Source of the DNA: Anaerolineaceae bacterium
GTDB taxonomy: Bacteria > Chloroflexota > Anaerolineae > Anaerolineales > Anaerolineaceae
Assembly: GCA_002702705.1 (NCBI GenBank)
Contig: PABH01000045.1
Coordinates: forward strand, 62,001 to 126,000
Direction: 5' to 3'
Length of the DNA stretch: 64,000 nucleotides
Positions 35,900 through 47,452 of this stretch are shown here, in pieces; position 1 is the stretch's first letter; each line of letters starts with the position of its first letter. Below the pieces are notes generated by a model. That model was not told the DNA's origin and did no database searches. It saw nothing but the letters and a program-made list of their open reading frames with translations. Both the position numbers and the translations under genes were made by a program.

Positions 35900-38341
35900 A
35901 TGATGCGATTCGATCGATTTACAGAAAGAGCCCAAGAAGCAGCACAGCGATCTGCCGAAATTATCCAACGTTATGGGCATAATCAAATAGACACAGAACA
36001 TATTTTATTAGCTTTAATTGAACAACCCGAAGGGGTTATCACTCAAATTTTAGAAATATTAAGTATCGACCCAGGCACCCTGGAAGAACGCTTAGATTAC
36101 ATTTTACGTACCAGTCCTAAGGCCAGTATTTTTGGTGGTGGTGCAGGACAGGTTTTTATTACCCCGCGCGTAAAAAGAATTATTGATTTAGCGAATGAAG
36201 AAACCAGCCGACTTAAAGATGAATATATCTCCACAGAGCATTTATTTCTTGCAATCTTAAGTGAAAAAAATACACCTGCGGCTCGCCTGTTGGAAGGTGC
36301 CGGTATCACCCGCGAACGAGTCATGGAAGCAATAAACCAGATTCGCGGTGGGCAGCGAGTAACTGACCCCCAAGCTGAAACTCGATATCGAAGCCTGGAA
36401 AAATATTCACGCGACTTAACTTTATTAGCTCGTGAAGGCAAACTTGATCCGGTCATTGGGCGTGATAATGAGGTTTTACGCGTAATGCAGATTTTATCCC
36501 GCCGTACCAAAAACAACCCCGTTTTGATTGGTGAAGCCGGTGTTGGTAAGACCGCCATTGTGGAAGGTTTAGCCCAGAAAATCGCGGAAAACGATATTCC
36601 TGAAATTTTGATGGGAAAAAAGGTTGTCTCCCTTGATTTAAGCGCAATGATTGCAGGCAGCCGTTTCCGTGGTGAATTTGAAGAGCGATTAAAAGCTGCG
36701 ATTGAAGAAGTTCAGCGCTCTCAAGGTGAAGTGATTCTCTTCATAGACGAATTACACACGGTGGTAGGAGCAGGTGCAGCACAAGGAGCAATGGATGCCT
36801 CCAATATGTTAAAACCCGCCTTAGCTCGCGGTGAACTTCAATGTATTGGTGCTACCACGTTGGATGAGTTCCATAAACACATAGAAAAAGATTCCGCATT
36901 AGAACGACGTTTTGCACCCATCTATGTTGAAGAGCCAACCGTTGATGATACGATATTGATGTTGAATGGCTTACGTGATCGGTATGAAGCGCATCACAAA
37001 GTACGATTTGCGGATGATGCTCTAGTAGCCGCTGCCCGCCTCTCAAATCAATATGTGACAGAACGCCACTTGCCTGATAAAGCGATCGATTTAATGGATG
37101 AGGCTGCAGCAAAATTACGTGTAGCGCTTTATTCTTTACCGCCAAACCTAAAACAGAAAAAAACTGAATTAGATCGTTTGGCTGCCGAAGAAGAACGAGC
37201 AGGACTCGAACGAGATTATGAACGTGCCGCAAAAATGAAATCAGACCGCTTGAAAATTCAAGCCGAGTTTAACGAAATGCGCGATAAATGGGAAATCGAA
37301 CACCAACTGGATGAAGTTGTTGATATTGATGACATTGCCCAGGTAGTAGCGCAGTGGACTGGTATCCCCGTTTCACAGATGCTGGAAACCGAAGCCGAAC
37401 GCCTGTTGCAAATGGAAGAACGGATGCATGAAAGCATTGTCGGCCAGGATGCAGCAGTTAAGGCCATTGCAGACGCCATTCGGCGCGCACGCTCAGGATT
37501 AAAAGATCCTCGCCGGCCTATTGGTTCCTTTGTATTTATTGGACCATCCGGTGTTGGTAAAACAGAATTAGCGAAGGCATTGGCATCCTTTATGTTCGGT
37601 GATGAGGAAGCTTTGGTGCGAATTGATATGAGTGAGTACCGCGAACAACATACGGTTTCGCGTTTGTTTGGTGCCCCTCCCGGATATGTCGGATACGAAG
37701 AAGGTGGACAGCTTACCGAAGCGGTACGCCGTCGACCTTATCGAGTAATTTTATTTGATGAAATTGAAAAAGCACACCCTGAAGTCTGGAATGCTTTACT
37801 GCAAATTTTGGATGATGGCCGCCTGACCGACGGGCAAGGTAAGATTGTCGATTTCCGCAATACAGTATTGATCATGACATCCAACCTGGGTACCGAATAC
37901 ATCAACAAAGGCGGTACACTCGGTTTCTTAGCCAGTGACAACGAAGAACGTGATAATCATGAAAAAATAGACAAAGCGCTTAAAAGCACTTTCCGCCCCG
38001 AATTTATAAACCGTATTGATGAAATCATCATGTTCTCACCACTTTCTGTTGAACAGATGAAAGACATTGTTGATCTTCAGATGACGGAAGTTCATGAACG
38101 TTTGAAAGAACATGGTTTATCTGTAGAAGTAAGTGAAGCAGCCCGAACATGGTTGGCAAATGAAGGGTTTGATCCGGCCTTTGGAGCACGCCCACTTCGT
38201 AGAGCTTTACAGAAATATGTGGAAAGTCCCTTATCCGTCAGTTTGTTATCTGGTGAATTTAAAGAAAACGATTTGGTATTGATTGATTACGATGAAGAAA
38301 ACAATAAAATTGTCTTCAGAAAAAAAGAAGAAGATAAATAA
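35900..38341 (+). CDS. clpC: ATP-dependent Clp protease ATP-binding subunit ClpC
   Basis: 813 residues, normal ClpC length. Two Clp-N repeats (about 1-145), AAA module 1 with Walker A GEAGVGKT near 211, a UVR-like coiled segment ([23 protein letters not shown], about 430-465) that marks ClpC rather than ClpA or ClpB, AAA module 2 with GPSGVGKT near 552, and a C-terminal D2-small domain. The LGF-type loop (GGTLGFLA) before the C-terminal domain should dock ClpP. It unfolds substrates for ClpP; no ctsR, mcsA, mcsB or clpP lies beside it. Confidence 0.97.
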   Translation: MMRFDRFTERAQEAAQRSAEIIQRYGHNQIDTEHILLALIEQPEGVITQILEILSIDPGTLEERLDYILRTSPKASIFGGGAGQVFITPRVKRIIDLANEETSRLKDEYISTEHLFLAILSEKNTPAARLLEGAGITRERVMEAINQIRGGQRVTDPQAETRYRSLEKYSRDLTLLAREGKLDPVIGRDNEVLRVMQILSRRTKNNPVLIGEAGVGKTAIVEGLAQKIAENDIPEILMGKKVVSLDLSAMIAGSRFRGEFEERLKAAIEEVQRSQGEVILFIDELHTVVGAGAAQGAMDASNMLKPALARGELQCIGATTLDEFHKHIEKDSALERRFAPIYVEEPTVDDTILMLNGLRDRYEAHHKVRFADDALVAAARLSNQYVTERHLPDKAIDLMDEAAAKLRVALYSLPPNLKQKKTELDRLAAEEERAGLERDYERAAKMKSDRLKIQAEFNEMRDKWEIEHQLDEVVDIDDIAQVVAQWTGIPVSQMLETEAERLLQMEERMHESIVGQDAAVKAIADAIRRARSGLKDPRRPIGSFVFIGPSGVGKTELAKALASFMFGDEEALVRIDMSEYREQHTVSRLFGAPPGYVGYEEGGQLTEAVRRRPYRVILFDEIEKAHPEVWNALLQILDDGRLTDGQGKIVDFRNTVLIMTSNLGTEYINKGGTLGFLASDNEERDNHEKIDKALKSTFRPEFINRIDEIIMFSPLSVEQMKDIVDLQMTEVHERLKEHGLSVEVSEAARTWLANEGFDPAFGARPLRRALQKYVESPLSVSLLSGEFKENDLVLIDYDEENNKIVFRKKEEDK

Positions 38342-38350
38342 ATAATTTAG

Positions 38351-38383
38351 AGAGGCTGATCTAAAAAATCAGCCTCTTTTTTT
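38351..38383 (+). terminator. Terminator of clpC
   Basis: Stem AGAGGCTGAT/ATCAGCCTCT with a T-run tail, ten bases after the stop. Confidence 0.92.
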
Positions 38384-38389
38384 GTGGAT

Positions 38390-38418
38390 TTGACAGGTTA
38401 ACCCTCACTCGGTATACT
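38390..38418 (+). promoter_or_regulatory. Sigma-70-type promoter of gmd
   Basis: TTGACA (38390-38395), 17-base spacer, TATACT (38413-38418); it starts a few bases after the clpC terminator. Confidence 0.85.
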
Positions 38419-38479
38419 TTGATTTCAAAATAAACTTGATAAAACCCAAAAATTTTGGGGTGTTTTTTGGAGGATAAAC

Positions 38480-39550
38480 TTGAAAAAAGCATTAATCACC
38501 GGGATCACCGGGCAAGATGGCTCATATCTGGCGGAATTATTACTCGCCCAGGGTTATGAAGTACATGGCATTATCCGTCGAGCCAGTACCTTTAACACCC
38601 GCCGCATTGATCATATTTATCATGATCCACATAAAGATGTAAATGATGTCAAACTTGTGCTTCACTATGGGGATATTTCTCAGTCTGAATCATTAATCGA
38701 TGTCATTTACAATGTCCGCCCTGATGAAATTTATAATTTGGCTGCTCAAAGTCATGTGCGTGTCAGTTTTGATATGCCCGAATACACCGGTGATGTCACT
38801 GGTTTAGGTACTATTCGGATATTAGAAGCAATTCGCAAAAGTGGTGTGAAAGCTCGTTTTTATCAAGCCTCTTCAAGTGAGTTGTATGGTTCTGCCGCTC
38901 CTCCCCAAGATGAAAATACACCTTTTAAACCTCAAAGTCCTTATGCAGCAGCAAAACTATATGCATTTTGGGTGACAAAACAATATCGCGACGGTTACGG
39001 AATGTTTGCAAGTAACGGTATTTTATTCAATCACGAATCACCACGACGGGGTGAAACATTCGTCACACGGAAAATCACCCGGGCTCTTGCAAATATCGTC
39101 GCCGGAAACCAAAAGAATCTTTATCTTGGTAATCTGGATGCCAAACGGGATTGGGGTTATGCCCCAGATTATGTGGCAGCCATGTGGAAAATGATGCAAA
39201 TTGACCACCCAGGTGACTTTGTAATCGGTACCGGGGAAGCATATTCTGTACGAGATTTTCTGGATGAAGCCTTTGGTTATCTAAACCTTGATTGGAAAGA
39301 ATACGTAAAAATTGACCCACGTTACTTCCGTCCTAATGAAGTGGATTATTTATTATCCAATCCCAAAAAATCAATGGAAGCCATTGGGTGGGAACCACGT
39401 ATTAAATTTAAAGAGTTGGTTCGCATCATGGTAGATGCGGACATGGAACTGCTTGGACTGGAGTCTCCTGGCGAAGGATCCATTTTGTTAGAAAAACATC
39501 ACGGCAATTGGCACCGCTGGCATAGTCAAGTTATCAGCATGGATCGATAA
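38480..39550 (+). CDS. gmd: GDP-mannose 4,6-dehydratase
   Basis: 356 residues. The NAD(P)-binding motif [11 protein letters not shown] lies at the N-terminus; the catalytic elements are a Ser/Ser-Glu segment (ASSSELYG) and Tyr-x3-Lys (YAAAK). The [15 protein letters not shown] block is specific for Gmd. It converts GDP-mannose to GDP-4-keto-6-deoxymannose, precursor of GDP-fucose, -rhamnose or -perosamine. The downstream sugar-specific enzyme is not in the window. Start is TTG with GGAGG six bases upstream. Probably cotranscribed with the phosphatase gene that follows by eleven bases. Confidence 0.96.
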   Translation: MKKALITGITGQDGSYLAELLLAQGYEVHGIIRRASTFNTRRIDHIYHDPHKDVNDVKLVLHYGDISQSESLIDVIYNVRPDEIYNLAAQSHVRVSFDMPEYTGDVTGLGTIRILEAIRKSGVKARFYQASSSELYGSAAPPQDENTPFKPQSPYAAAKLYAFWVTKQYRDGYGMFASNGILFNHESPRRGETFVTRKITRALANIVAGNQKNLYLGNLDAKRDWGYAPDYVAAMWKMMQIDHPGDFVIGTGEAYSVRDFLDEAFGYLNLDWKEYVKIDPRYFRPNEVDYLLSNPKKSMEAIGWEPRIKFKELVRIMVDADMELLGLESPGEGSILLEKHHGNWHRWHSQVISMDR

Positions 39551-39561
39551 AAAGGTTTATA

Positions 39562-40041
39562 TTGATTAGATATTCCATTTTATTGGTTTGTACGGCAAAT
39601 CAAATCAGGTCTCCCATCGCTGAAGTTTTTCTTAAAGATTATCTTCAGCGAATGGCACCTGAAATAAAATGGACGATTCAATCCGCTGGTGTTCGTGCAC
39701 AAACTGGAATTTCCGCATCGAATACCGTGATAGATCTCCTTAAAAAAAGGAAATTTGATATCTCAAATCACAAAAGCCAACCAATCAATAGGCAATTGAT
39801 TGAAAATTTCGAATTAATCCTCACAATGGAAGCGTTTCACAAAGAAGCATTACAAACGGAATTTCCTGATATCAAAACCCGGTTATATATGCTTTCTGAA
39901 ATGTCAAACTTACGTATTAATGTTCAAGATCCTGTTGGAAAAAAACTGGAAGAATATTTACGGTGCGTTAATGAAATCGATCAATGGGTATTAAACGGCA
40001 TTCCTCGCATTTTGGAAATACTTAATTATCCAAATTTATAA
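39562..40041 (+). CDS. Low-molecular-weight protein-tyrosine phosphatase
   Basis: 159 residues. The active-site P-loop C-x5-R-S is CTANQIRS near residue 11, and the general-acid Asp is in QDPVGK near residue 128, so it should be active. Start is TTG with AAAGG seven bases upstream. Located right after gmd, as in many surface-polysaccharide loci where such phosphatases (Wzb-like) act on a tyrosine kinase; no bacterial tyrosine kinase is seen in the window. Arsenate reductase of the same fold is less likely because its extra catalytic Cys pair is absent. Confidence 0.9.
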   Translation: MIRYSILLVCTANQIRSPIAEVFLKDYLQRMAPEIKWTIQSAGVRAQTGISASNTVIDLLKKRKFDISNHKSQPINRQLIENFELILTMEAFHKEALQTEFPDIKTRLYMLSEMSNLRINVQDPVGKKLEEYLRCVNEIDQWVLNGIPRILEILNYPNL

Positions 40042-40179
40042 TCCTTGAGATAAGTTAAAACCATCGTAAATATACACAATTGACTTAACATCAATTTTTC
40101 CTCGCGTAATGGCATAAGGCGAAAAGATCTTTTCTCCTCCCTCTTCCATAAAGAAATTGATCTATATTTTAGGATAACT

Positions 40180-40482
40180 ATGGGCAAAGATTTAAATGAA
40201 ATAACCCAATTAATGCATCGTTTTGTTTCCGCCAAAGGATGGTACAAACCGGATAGTATTCATCCCCAAACGCCAAAAAACATAGCAATTTCTTTAGTGT
40301 TAGAAGCATCCGAAGTATTGGAACATTTTCAATGGGAAAAACCTACCCTAGATAAAGACTCGCTTGGGAGTGAGTTAGCTGATGTAGCTTTATATCTAGT
40401 ACAGCTAGCCCAACTTTGTGACATTGACTTGGAAGAGGTAATATTAAAAAAATTGGATCAAAATTACACAAGAGAATGGTAA
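40180..40482 (+). CDS. MazG-like (RS21-C6 type) nucleotide pyrophosphohydrolase
   Basis: 100 residues, all helical. The metal-binding pair of motifs is seen: EASEVLEHFQW (ExxE) and ELADVALYL (ExxxD), as in the single-domain MazG/iMazG/RS21-C6 group that hydrolyses dNTPs, often dCTP or modified dCTP. It probably cleanses the nucleotide pool. AGGATA lies seven bases before the ATG. A separate, larger MazG gene is at the right edge. A hairpin (arms ATCCGGC/GCCGGAT, 40530-40549) follows but has a weak T run. Confidence 0.88.
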   Translation: MGKDLNEITQLMHRFVSAKGWYKPDSIHPQTPKNIAISLVLEASEVLEHFQWEKPTLDKDSLGSELADVALYLVQLAQLCDIDLEEVILKKLDQNYTREW

Positions 40483-40586
40483 AATTGGTTCATTCTTCAA
40501 AATTAATGAACGAAAGACGCTCAATAATTATCCGGCTGGAAAGCCGGATTTCATTAAGTTTTTGCAAGAAACAAGCAATTAATTAG

Positions 40587-42050
<1,464 letters not shown>

Positions 42051-42059
42051 TCAATATCA

Positions 42060-42092
42060 TTCAGGGAGAGAATCCTTTTTTCTCTCCCTGAA
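42060..42092 (+). terminator. Hairpin between proS and the HEAT-like gene
   Basis: Perfect arms TTCAGGGAGAGA and TCTCTCCCTGAA around a T-rich loop, ten bases after the proS stop. It ends nine bases before the next ATG and has no trailing T run, so termination may be partial and the hairpin could also hinder the next gene's translation. Confidence 0.5.
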
Positions 42093-42101
42093 ATAAAGCT
42101 T

Positions 42102-42899
42102 ATGCCAGCCATTCAACTAGAACGTTTACTTTTACAAATTAAACAATTTTTGGATCCAACGCTGTCACCCAAGCAGTTTTCAGCCAATTTAATTGAGCTG
42201 CTTGAAGTACATGCCAATTTGTCCTACCGTCCAGGCACGGAAATCCAGATTAAAAATATCATTCAGAGTTACAAACCTGGACCTTTGGTAATGTACCACC
42301 TTCAAAATAAATTAACAAGCATCTCGCAAAGTAATCCTCACCAAGCTTTGTTATTTGCTGATCAAATCTGGCAGCATGATTTTTTAGAAACAAAACAATT
42401 AGCAGCTGTTATGATTGGTGCTTTACCATTAGAAAATTTTTCCGAAATCAGCCAACGTTTGGAAACTTGGTTTCACAGCACATCAGATAAACAAGTCCGA
42501 TATTATTTACTCCAACTTGGAACGACAAATATAAGAAAAAATCATCAGAAGGATTGGTTAAAGATCATTCAAGATTGGGTAGAATCAGGTGATTTACAAA
42601 AAATCCACCTCGGGATTAATGCAATCGAAATCCTTGCTGAAGATAAATCCTTTGAGAATTATCCTGTTATTTATTCAGTCACGGACCACATTGTGGAACT
42701 GAAAAAAGATAATTTTACAAACATCCTAATAAAAATTTACCAGGCAACCATCAGTCGGGCGCCCAATGAAACGGCCTATTTTTTACAACATAGTTTATTA
42801 AGTGCTCCAACCGAACAAAAAATCAAGTTCATCCGGCGTTGCATTAATTTTTTTCCACCTGAACAACAAAAGAAATTACGAAATGCCATCAAATCTTAA
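42102..42899 (+). CDS. HEAT-repeat-like protein, distantly AlkD-like
   Basis: 265 residues, almost all helical, with paired-helix repeats of about 35-40 residues. The segment QALLFADQIWQHDFLETKQLAAVMIGALP resembles the 'lA..Lw...~~E.r.lA..ll' motif of DNA-alkylation-repair HEAT proteins, but the catalytic Trp/Asp set of AlkD cannot be located. So either a scaffold or a nucleic-acid binder. No Shine-Dalgarno site is visible before the ATG, which sits just after a hairpin. Confidence 0.5.
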   Translation: MPAIQLERLLLQIKQFLDPTLSPKQFSANLIELLEVHANLSYRPGTEIQIKNIIQSYKPGPLVMYHLQNKLTSISQSNPHQALLFADQIWQHDFLETKQLAAVMIGALPLENFSEISQRLETWFHSTSDKQVRYYLLQLGTTNIRKNHQKDWLKIIQDWVESGDLQKIHLGINAIEILAEDKSFENYPVIYSVTDHIVELKKDNFTNILIKIYQATISRAPNETAYFLQHSLLSAPTEQKIKFIRRCINFFPPEQQKKLRNAIKS

Positions 42900-42980
42900 A
42901 TAAGTAAGGAAAGAGTGATGTTCAACCCTATACGGAACTCCTATCTAGATTGTCAAAACCTACCGGGGAAACCTTTCATC

Positions 42981-42989
42981 TGTTATAAT
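42981..42989 (+). promoter_or_regulatory. Extended -10 promoter of rpsO
   Basis: TG-T-TATAAT, 84 bases before the rpsO ATG. The leader of about 75 bases could hold the S15 autoregulatory site; no standard pseudoknot was identified by eye. Confidence 0.6.
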
Positions 42990-43072
42990 ATTACTAATTG
43001 ACTGGTCCGTATTTTGGCAATGGGCTAAAGTACTGGAGACCTGCAAAAACATTTTTTAGGAGTGCATACGTC

Positions 43073-43345
43073 ATGTCTTTAACAATAGAAGAAAAAAATG
43101 CGATTATTAAGGAATACGCTCGTTTTGAAGGCGACACCGGATCACCAGAAGTTCAGATTGCAATTTTAACGAAACGCATTCTGCAGCTGACAGATCATCT
43201 GCGTTTACATAAACACGATGAATCATCACGCCGGGGCTTATTAAAACTGGTTGGCCAACGCCGCAGATTATTAGCCTACTTGCGGAAGAAAGACTACGGT
43301 CGTTTCGCTCAGCTTGCTGAACGCCTCAGTCTGCGCATCCGCTAA
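43073..43345 (+). CDS. rpsO: 30S ribosomal protein S15
   Basis: 90 residues from the ATG at 43073, with TAGGAG ten bases upstream; longer in-frame starts were rejected because the family begins MSLT...K..II. Motifs: [41 protein letters not shown]. Binds the central domain of 16S rRNA. rpsO-pnp order is the common bacterial one, though here a terminator separates the genes. Confidence 0.98.
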   Translation: MSLTIEEKNAIIKEYARFEGDTGSPEVQIAILTKRILQLTDHLRLHKHDESSRRGLLKLVGQRRRLLAYLRKKDYGRFAQLAERLSLRIR

Positions 43346-43359
43346 ATACTCGCAGAAAA

Positions 43360-43395
43360 ACGAGTGGATAGATAACAAACTATCTGCTCGTTTTT
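43360..43395 (+). terminator. Terminator after rpsO
   Basis: Stem of 12 pairs (ACGAG..GATAG with CTATC..CTCGT, two G-U pairs) followed by five T residues. Confidence 0.8.
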
Positions 43396-43504
43396 ATACA
43401 CTTTTAGCCACCCGCCGGTTGGGTATTGAAACGTGTTCAGAAAATATTTCTGGATAGTTTTCAGTTCCTAACCTAGTGGGAAATTTAGAAAAGGGATTTT
43501 TTTA

Positions 43505-45754
43505 ATGAAACCTGAAGTAAAGTCATATAGTGTTCCCTTTGGGGAACGCGAAATCAAGTTTGAAACCGGTAAGCTCGCTTTGCAAGCCGGTGGAGCAGTC
43601 ACCGTTCATTATGGTGATTCAATTATTTTTGCCGCCGCAACAATGGATAAAGATGTCCGAGAAGGATTGGACTTTTTTCCATTAACTGTGGATTATGAAG
43701 AAAGAATGTATGCTGGTGGTCGGATTCCTGGTTCATTTTTCCGCCGTGAAGGCCGCCCTAGTGGTGATTCAATCCTTCTTGCCCGTTTAACTGACCGCCC
43801 GCTTCGTCCTTTATTTGCTAAAGGAATGCGAAATGCCGTTCAGGTGATTATGGTATCTTTGTCTGCTGATGGTGAAAACCCATTGGACATTTTAGCCGTA
43901 AATGCTGCCTCTGCAGCTCTTGTCATCTCTGATATTCCATGGAACGGCCCTATTGGTGCGGTCCGTATCGGCCGTGTTGATGGCGAATTTGTGGTTAATC
44001 CCACCTTCCAACAGTTAGAAGACTCGGACCTAGATCTCCGTATCGCAGGTACAAAAGACGCGATATTAATGGTAGAGTGTGGTGCTGATGAAATTCCGGA
44101 TTCCGTTATGGTTTCCGCTTTAGATTTTGCCCATAAAGCTATCCAGCCCGTCATCGCCCTGCAAGAAAAAATGGCAGCCGAAATCGGCAAGGAAAAAGTC
44201 GAAGTAAAATTATATCTTTCTGATCCTGAATTAACTGAAAAAGTTGAAGCAGCTGTTGCAGATCGAATCACGGAAGCGTTAGACCAACCGCACACCAAAG
44301 CAGAATTAAATGCTGCAATTGATGCGATAAAAGAAAGTGCCGTAGAAGAATTTGCTGGTGAAGACGAAGAACTCGTTAAAGATGTTAAAGAAGCATTTGA
44401 ATCCAGCTATAAACATGTTGTCCGGAAACGCATTATTGAACAATCAATCCGCCCGGATGGCCGTAGCCTTTCGGAAGTGCGCCCGATTTGGTGTGAAGTG
44501 GGTTACAGCCCTCGCGCACACGGTTCAGGCATCTTCACCCGTGGAGAAACTCAGGCAATCACCTTAGCAACCCTGGGAACGCCTAAAGAGGCCCAGGAAA
44601 TTGATACCTTATCCCCGGTTGACAGCAAACGATATATGCACCATTACAACTTCCCACCATATTCTACTGGCGAGGTTCGCCCCTTACGTGGTCAATCCCG
44701 ACGTGAAATTGGACATGGTGCCTTAGCAGAACGAGCATTAATTCCCGTACTGCCAGATGAAAAAGATTTTCCTTATACCATGCGTTTGGTTTCTGAGATC
44801 TTATCCTCCAATGGGTCCAGTTCCATGGCGTCCGTGTGTGGTTCAACTTTAGCCTTAATGGATACTGGTGTACCGATTAAAGCCCCTGTAGCCGGTGTGG
44901 CAATGGGTTTAATCATGGATCAAGACCAAAAATACGCTATTCTAACCGATATTCAGGGTTTGGAAGACCATTTAGGGGACATGGACTTTAAAGTTGCCGG
45001 AACGAAAAAAGGAATCACAGCCTTGCAGATGGACATAAAAATTTCAGGTATCACCCAAGAAATTATGTCCAAAGCAATGCAGCAGGCTTATGATGCTCGA
45101 GTTCACATTCTGGAAAAAATGATGGAAGTCATTTCTGTTCCCAATCCAACTCTCAAGCCACATACCCCCCGTATTTCGGTCATTAAGATCCCGGTTGACA
45201 AAATCGGTGCGATTATCGGACCAGGTGGTAAAAATATCCGTGCTTTACAGGAAGAAACCAACACCAAGATTGATATTGCTGAAGACGGTACCATTTATAT
45301 CGCAGCAGTAGGCGGTGATGCTGAAAATGCAGCTCGCGAACGAATTGAAGCATTAATTGAAGTCCCGCAAATTGGACGCATTTACACCGGCAAAGTTGTC
45401 CGCACAACGGATTTTGGTGCTTTTGTGGAAATTATTCCAGGTACAGATGGTTTGGTTCACATTTCGCAATTAGATTCCGAACGTGTAAACGCAGTAACTG
45501 ATATTGTAACTGTTGGGGACGAAATCACCGTTATGATTACGGATATTGATGAAAACGGTAAAGTTAGACTTTCTCGCCAGGCTGTATTGGAAGGCTGGAG
45601 TTTGGAAGAAGCGAAAGAACATGATAAAGGCGGAAGCCGCAAACCCCCAGGGCGCAGTGGTGGATCACGCTACGGCGGACGTAGTGGTGGAGATCGCGGT
45701 GGGGACCGTGGTGGAGACCGACGCGGCGGTGGCGGCGATCGTAATCGCCGATAA
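43505..45754 (+). CDS. pnp: Polyribonucleotide nucleotidyltransferase (PNPase)
   Basis: 749 residues, normal for PNPase. Two RNase PH domains (about 1-140 with GRIPGSFFRREGRPS; about 300-535 with DSKRYMHHYNFPPYSTGE and GTKKGITALQMDIK), the helical linker between, a KH domain (about 550-610, GPGGKNIRAL) and an S1 domain (about 620-690, GKVVRTTDFGAFVEI). The C-terminus is an Arg/Gly/Asp-rich RGG-like tail (about 705-749) that should bind RNA nonspecifically. Degrades mRNA 3'-5' by phosphorolysis. AAAGGGA precedes the ATG. Confidence 0.98.
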   Translation: MKPEVKSYSVPFGEREIKFETGKLALQAGGAVTVHYGDSIIFAAATMDKDVREGLDFFPLTVDYEERMYAGGRIPGSFFRREGRPSGDSILLARLTDRPLRPLFAKGMRNAVQVIMVSLSADGENPLDILAVNAASAALVISDIPWNGPIGAVRIGRVDGEFVVNPTFQQLEDSDLDLRIAGTKDAILMVECGADEIPDSVMVSALDFAHKAIQPVIALQEKMAAEIGKEKVEVKLYLSDPELTEKVEAAVADRITEALDQPHTKAELNAAIDAIKESAVEEFAGEDEELVKDVKEAFESSYKHVVRKRIIEQSIRPDGRSLSEVRPIWCEVGYSPRAHGSGIFTRGETQAITLATLGTPKEAQEIDTLSPVDSKRYMHHYNFPPYSTGEVRPLRGQSRREIGHGALAERALIPVLPDEKDFPYTMRLVSEILSSNGSSSMASVCGSTLALMDTGVPIKAPVAGVAMGLIMDQDQKYAILTDIQGLEDHLGDMDFKVAGTKKGITALQMDIKISGITQEIMSKAMQQAYDARVHILEKMMEVISVPNPTLKPHTPRISVIKIPVDKIGAIIGPGGKNIRALQEETNTKIDIAEDGTIYIAAVGGDAENAARERIEALIEVPQIGRIYTGKVVRTTDFGAFVEIIPGTDGLVHISQLDSERVNAVTDIVTVGDEITVMITDIDENGKVRLSRQAVLEGWSLEEAKEHDKGGSRKPPGRSGGSRYGGRSGGDRGGDRGGDRRGGGGDRNRR

Positions 45755-45764
45755 TCATTAAATT

Positions 45765-45798
45765 AAAAGAGTGTGCTTTTTCAGGCACACTCTTTTTT
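45765..45798. terminator. Bidirectional terminator between pnp and murE
   Basis: Arms AAAAGAGTGTGC and GCACACTCTTTT around a short T-rich loop; pnp and murE converge here. Confidence 0.9.
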
Positions 45799-45808
45799 CA
45801 TCGGTAAA

Positions 45809-47377
45809 CTAATTTACATCCGCTGTAGGTAAATAAGGCATTTCCGGTCCATCTACATCTAATAATTCTGCCAAAGCGGCTCTCATCGCTGTGCGATCAT
45901 CCCAGGCATACTCCACCTCACCAAAACACATGGATTGCTCATGCCCTTTCCCGAAAGCCGCTACCAGATCGCCGGGTTTTGCCAGCTTCAAAGCCAAACG
46001 AATTGCAAATCCCCGATCAGGTACTGTAAACAAATTTTTTTCTTTGACGGCTCCATTTTTTATGGCCGCCTTTTCCATTTCGCTTAAAATATCATCCAAA
46101 GATTCAATGCGCGGGTCTTCCGCAGTGAGAATCGTTATATCAGCCTGCTGGGCTGATATTTCCGCCATCATACGGCGTTTTTCTCGGTCTCTCAAACCTG
46201 CAGAACCAAATACGGCAATAACCCTCCCTGAAGTCATTTGTCGGCAAGTCTCTAAAGCCCTCTCCAATGCATTGGGTGTATGAGCAAAATCTACTAAAGC
46301 GGTAAAATCCTGCCCAAGGTTAATTCTTTCCATCCGTCCAGAGATAATTTCTAAGGAAGAAATACCTTTTGCAGCAGTTTCAGGTTCGATGCCCAACCCA
46401 TAAATCGATACACACAAAGCTGCTAAAGCATTACTCACATTAAAGAGACCAGCTATTTTACAAGTCACAGGAACCGAAAAATGTTCACTGCACGCCAAAA
46501 AATGTGTGCCCGAGGGGGAAAAACGGATATCCTCTGCCCAAAGGCTTGCTTTATTTTTTATTGAATAGTCCGCAATTTTTACCTTCGTTATGGCACTTAA
46601 AGCATCATAAGAACGATCATCAGCATTTAATACTGCCATCGGCACTGGTCCACCAGGTTTATACTCAGTTTCTGAAAGAAACTCAAATAAACGAGCTTTT
46701 GCCTTTAAATATCGATCATAATCTCCATGATAATCCAAATGTTCGTGGGTAATATTTGTTACCACGCCAAAATCAAATTCACATGCGGTAACCCGATGTT
46801 GCGCCAATCCATGGGATGTTGTCTCCAAAACAACATGTGTTAATCCTGCATCCAACATGCGGTAAAGAAAATATTGAACATCCGGCGCTTCAGGCGTGGT
46901 AACATGAAATCCTGTATCTAATTCCAAGTCACCAATTTTTGCATTGACAGTGGAAATCAAACCAACCTTAAGCCCAGCATGGCGTAGTAACTGGTAAATC
47001 ATGTTTGCAGTCGTCGTTTTTCCATCCGTGCCGGTAACCCCAATCATTATCAATTTTTTTGCAGGAAATTCATAAAAAGCTGCGGAAATTTCTGCCAAGA
47101 CTTTTCTGTCATTGGTAACCTGAATATACGGAACAGACAGCGTTTTCCAGTCATTAATTGGTTGTGTACCTATCACCGCGACAGCGCCTTGGAAAACTGC
47201 GTTTTTTATGTACTTGTGTCCATCTGTATGATCTCCCTTTAAAGCAACGAATAAATCCCCATCTTTAACGTGACGAGAATCAATTTTTATTCCTTCAAAA
47301 AGAATGTCATCAAGTTCTTTTCCAGACTCCCACTCACTAGGGATTTGTTTTAAACAGGTCAATAAATCAAACTGCAT
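45809..47377 (-). CDS. murE: UDP-MurNAc-tripeptide synthetase MurE
   Basis: 522 residues. Domain 1 N-terminal (DSRHVKDGDLFVALKG), central ATPase domain with GVTGTDGKTTTA, and a C-terminal domain with ITAEDPRIESLDDIL and the MurE-specific GKGHEQSM. It adds the third amino acid to UDP-MurNAc-Ala-Glu. Substrate choice depends on the DNPR-type loop; here it reads EDPRIE, keeping the Arg but not the Asn, so diaminopimelate, ornithine or lysine cannot be decided. It stands alone, away from a mur/fts cluster, following the terminator of the nuo-atp operon. Confidence 0.94.
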   Translation of the reverse strand: MQFDLLTCLKQIPSEWESGKELDDILFEGIKIDSRHVKDGDLFVALKGDHTDGHKYIKNAVFQGAVAVIGTQPINDWKTLSVPYIQVTNDRKVLAEISAAFYEFPAKKLIMIGVTGTDGKTTTANMIYQLLRHAGLKVGLISTVNAKIGDLELDTGFHVTTPEAPDVQYFLYRMLDAGLTHVVLETTSHGLAQHRVTACEFDFGVVTNITHEHLDYHGDYDRYLKAKARLFEFLSETEYKPGGPVPMAVLNADDRSYDALSAITKVKIADYSIKNKASLWAEDIRFSPSGTHFLACSEHFSVPVTCKIAGLFNVSNALAALCVSIYGLGIEPETAAKGISSLEIISGRMERINLGQDFTALVDFAHTPNALERALETCRQMTSGRVIAVFGSAGLRDREKRRMMAEISAQQADITILTAEDPRIESLDDILSEMEKAAIKNGAVKEKNLFTVPDRGFAIRLALKLAKPGDLVAAFGKGHEQSMCFGEVEYAWDDRTAMRAALAELLDVDGPEMPYLPTADVN

Positions 47378-47390
47378 CGGTTCACCATTT

Positions 47391-47423
47391 AAAAAAGGTT
47401 GCAGCGTAAAAAACTACGCTGCA
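47391..47423 (-). terminator. Terminator of the nuo-atp block
   Basis: Minus strand: arms TGCAGCGTA/TACGCTGCA with a short T-rich loop, then AACC and six T. It lies 30 bases after the stop of the b-delta gene and just before murE. Confidence 0.8.
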
Positions 47424-47452
47424 TACCCATTCGATTTAAATTTATCTTTTAT

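Noticed and set aside
42102-42899. Active AlkD-type DNA glycosylase
   Set aside because: HEAT-like helices are visible, but the catalytic residues of AlkD cannot be placed; kept as HEAT-like only.
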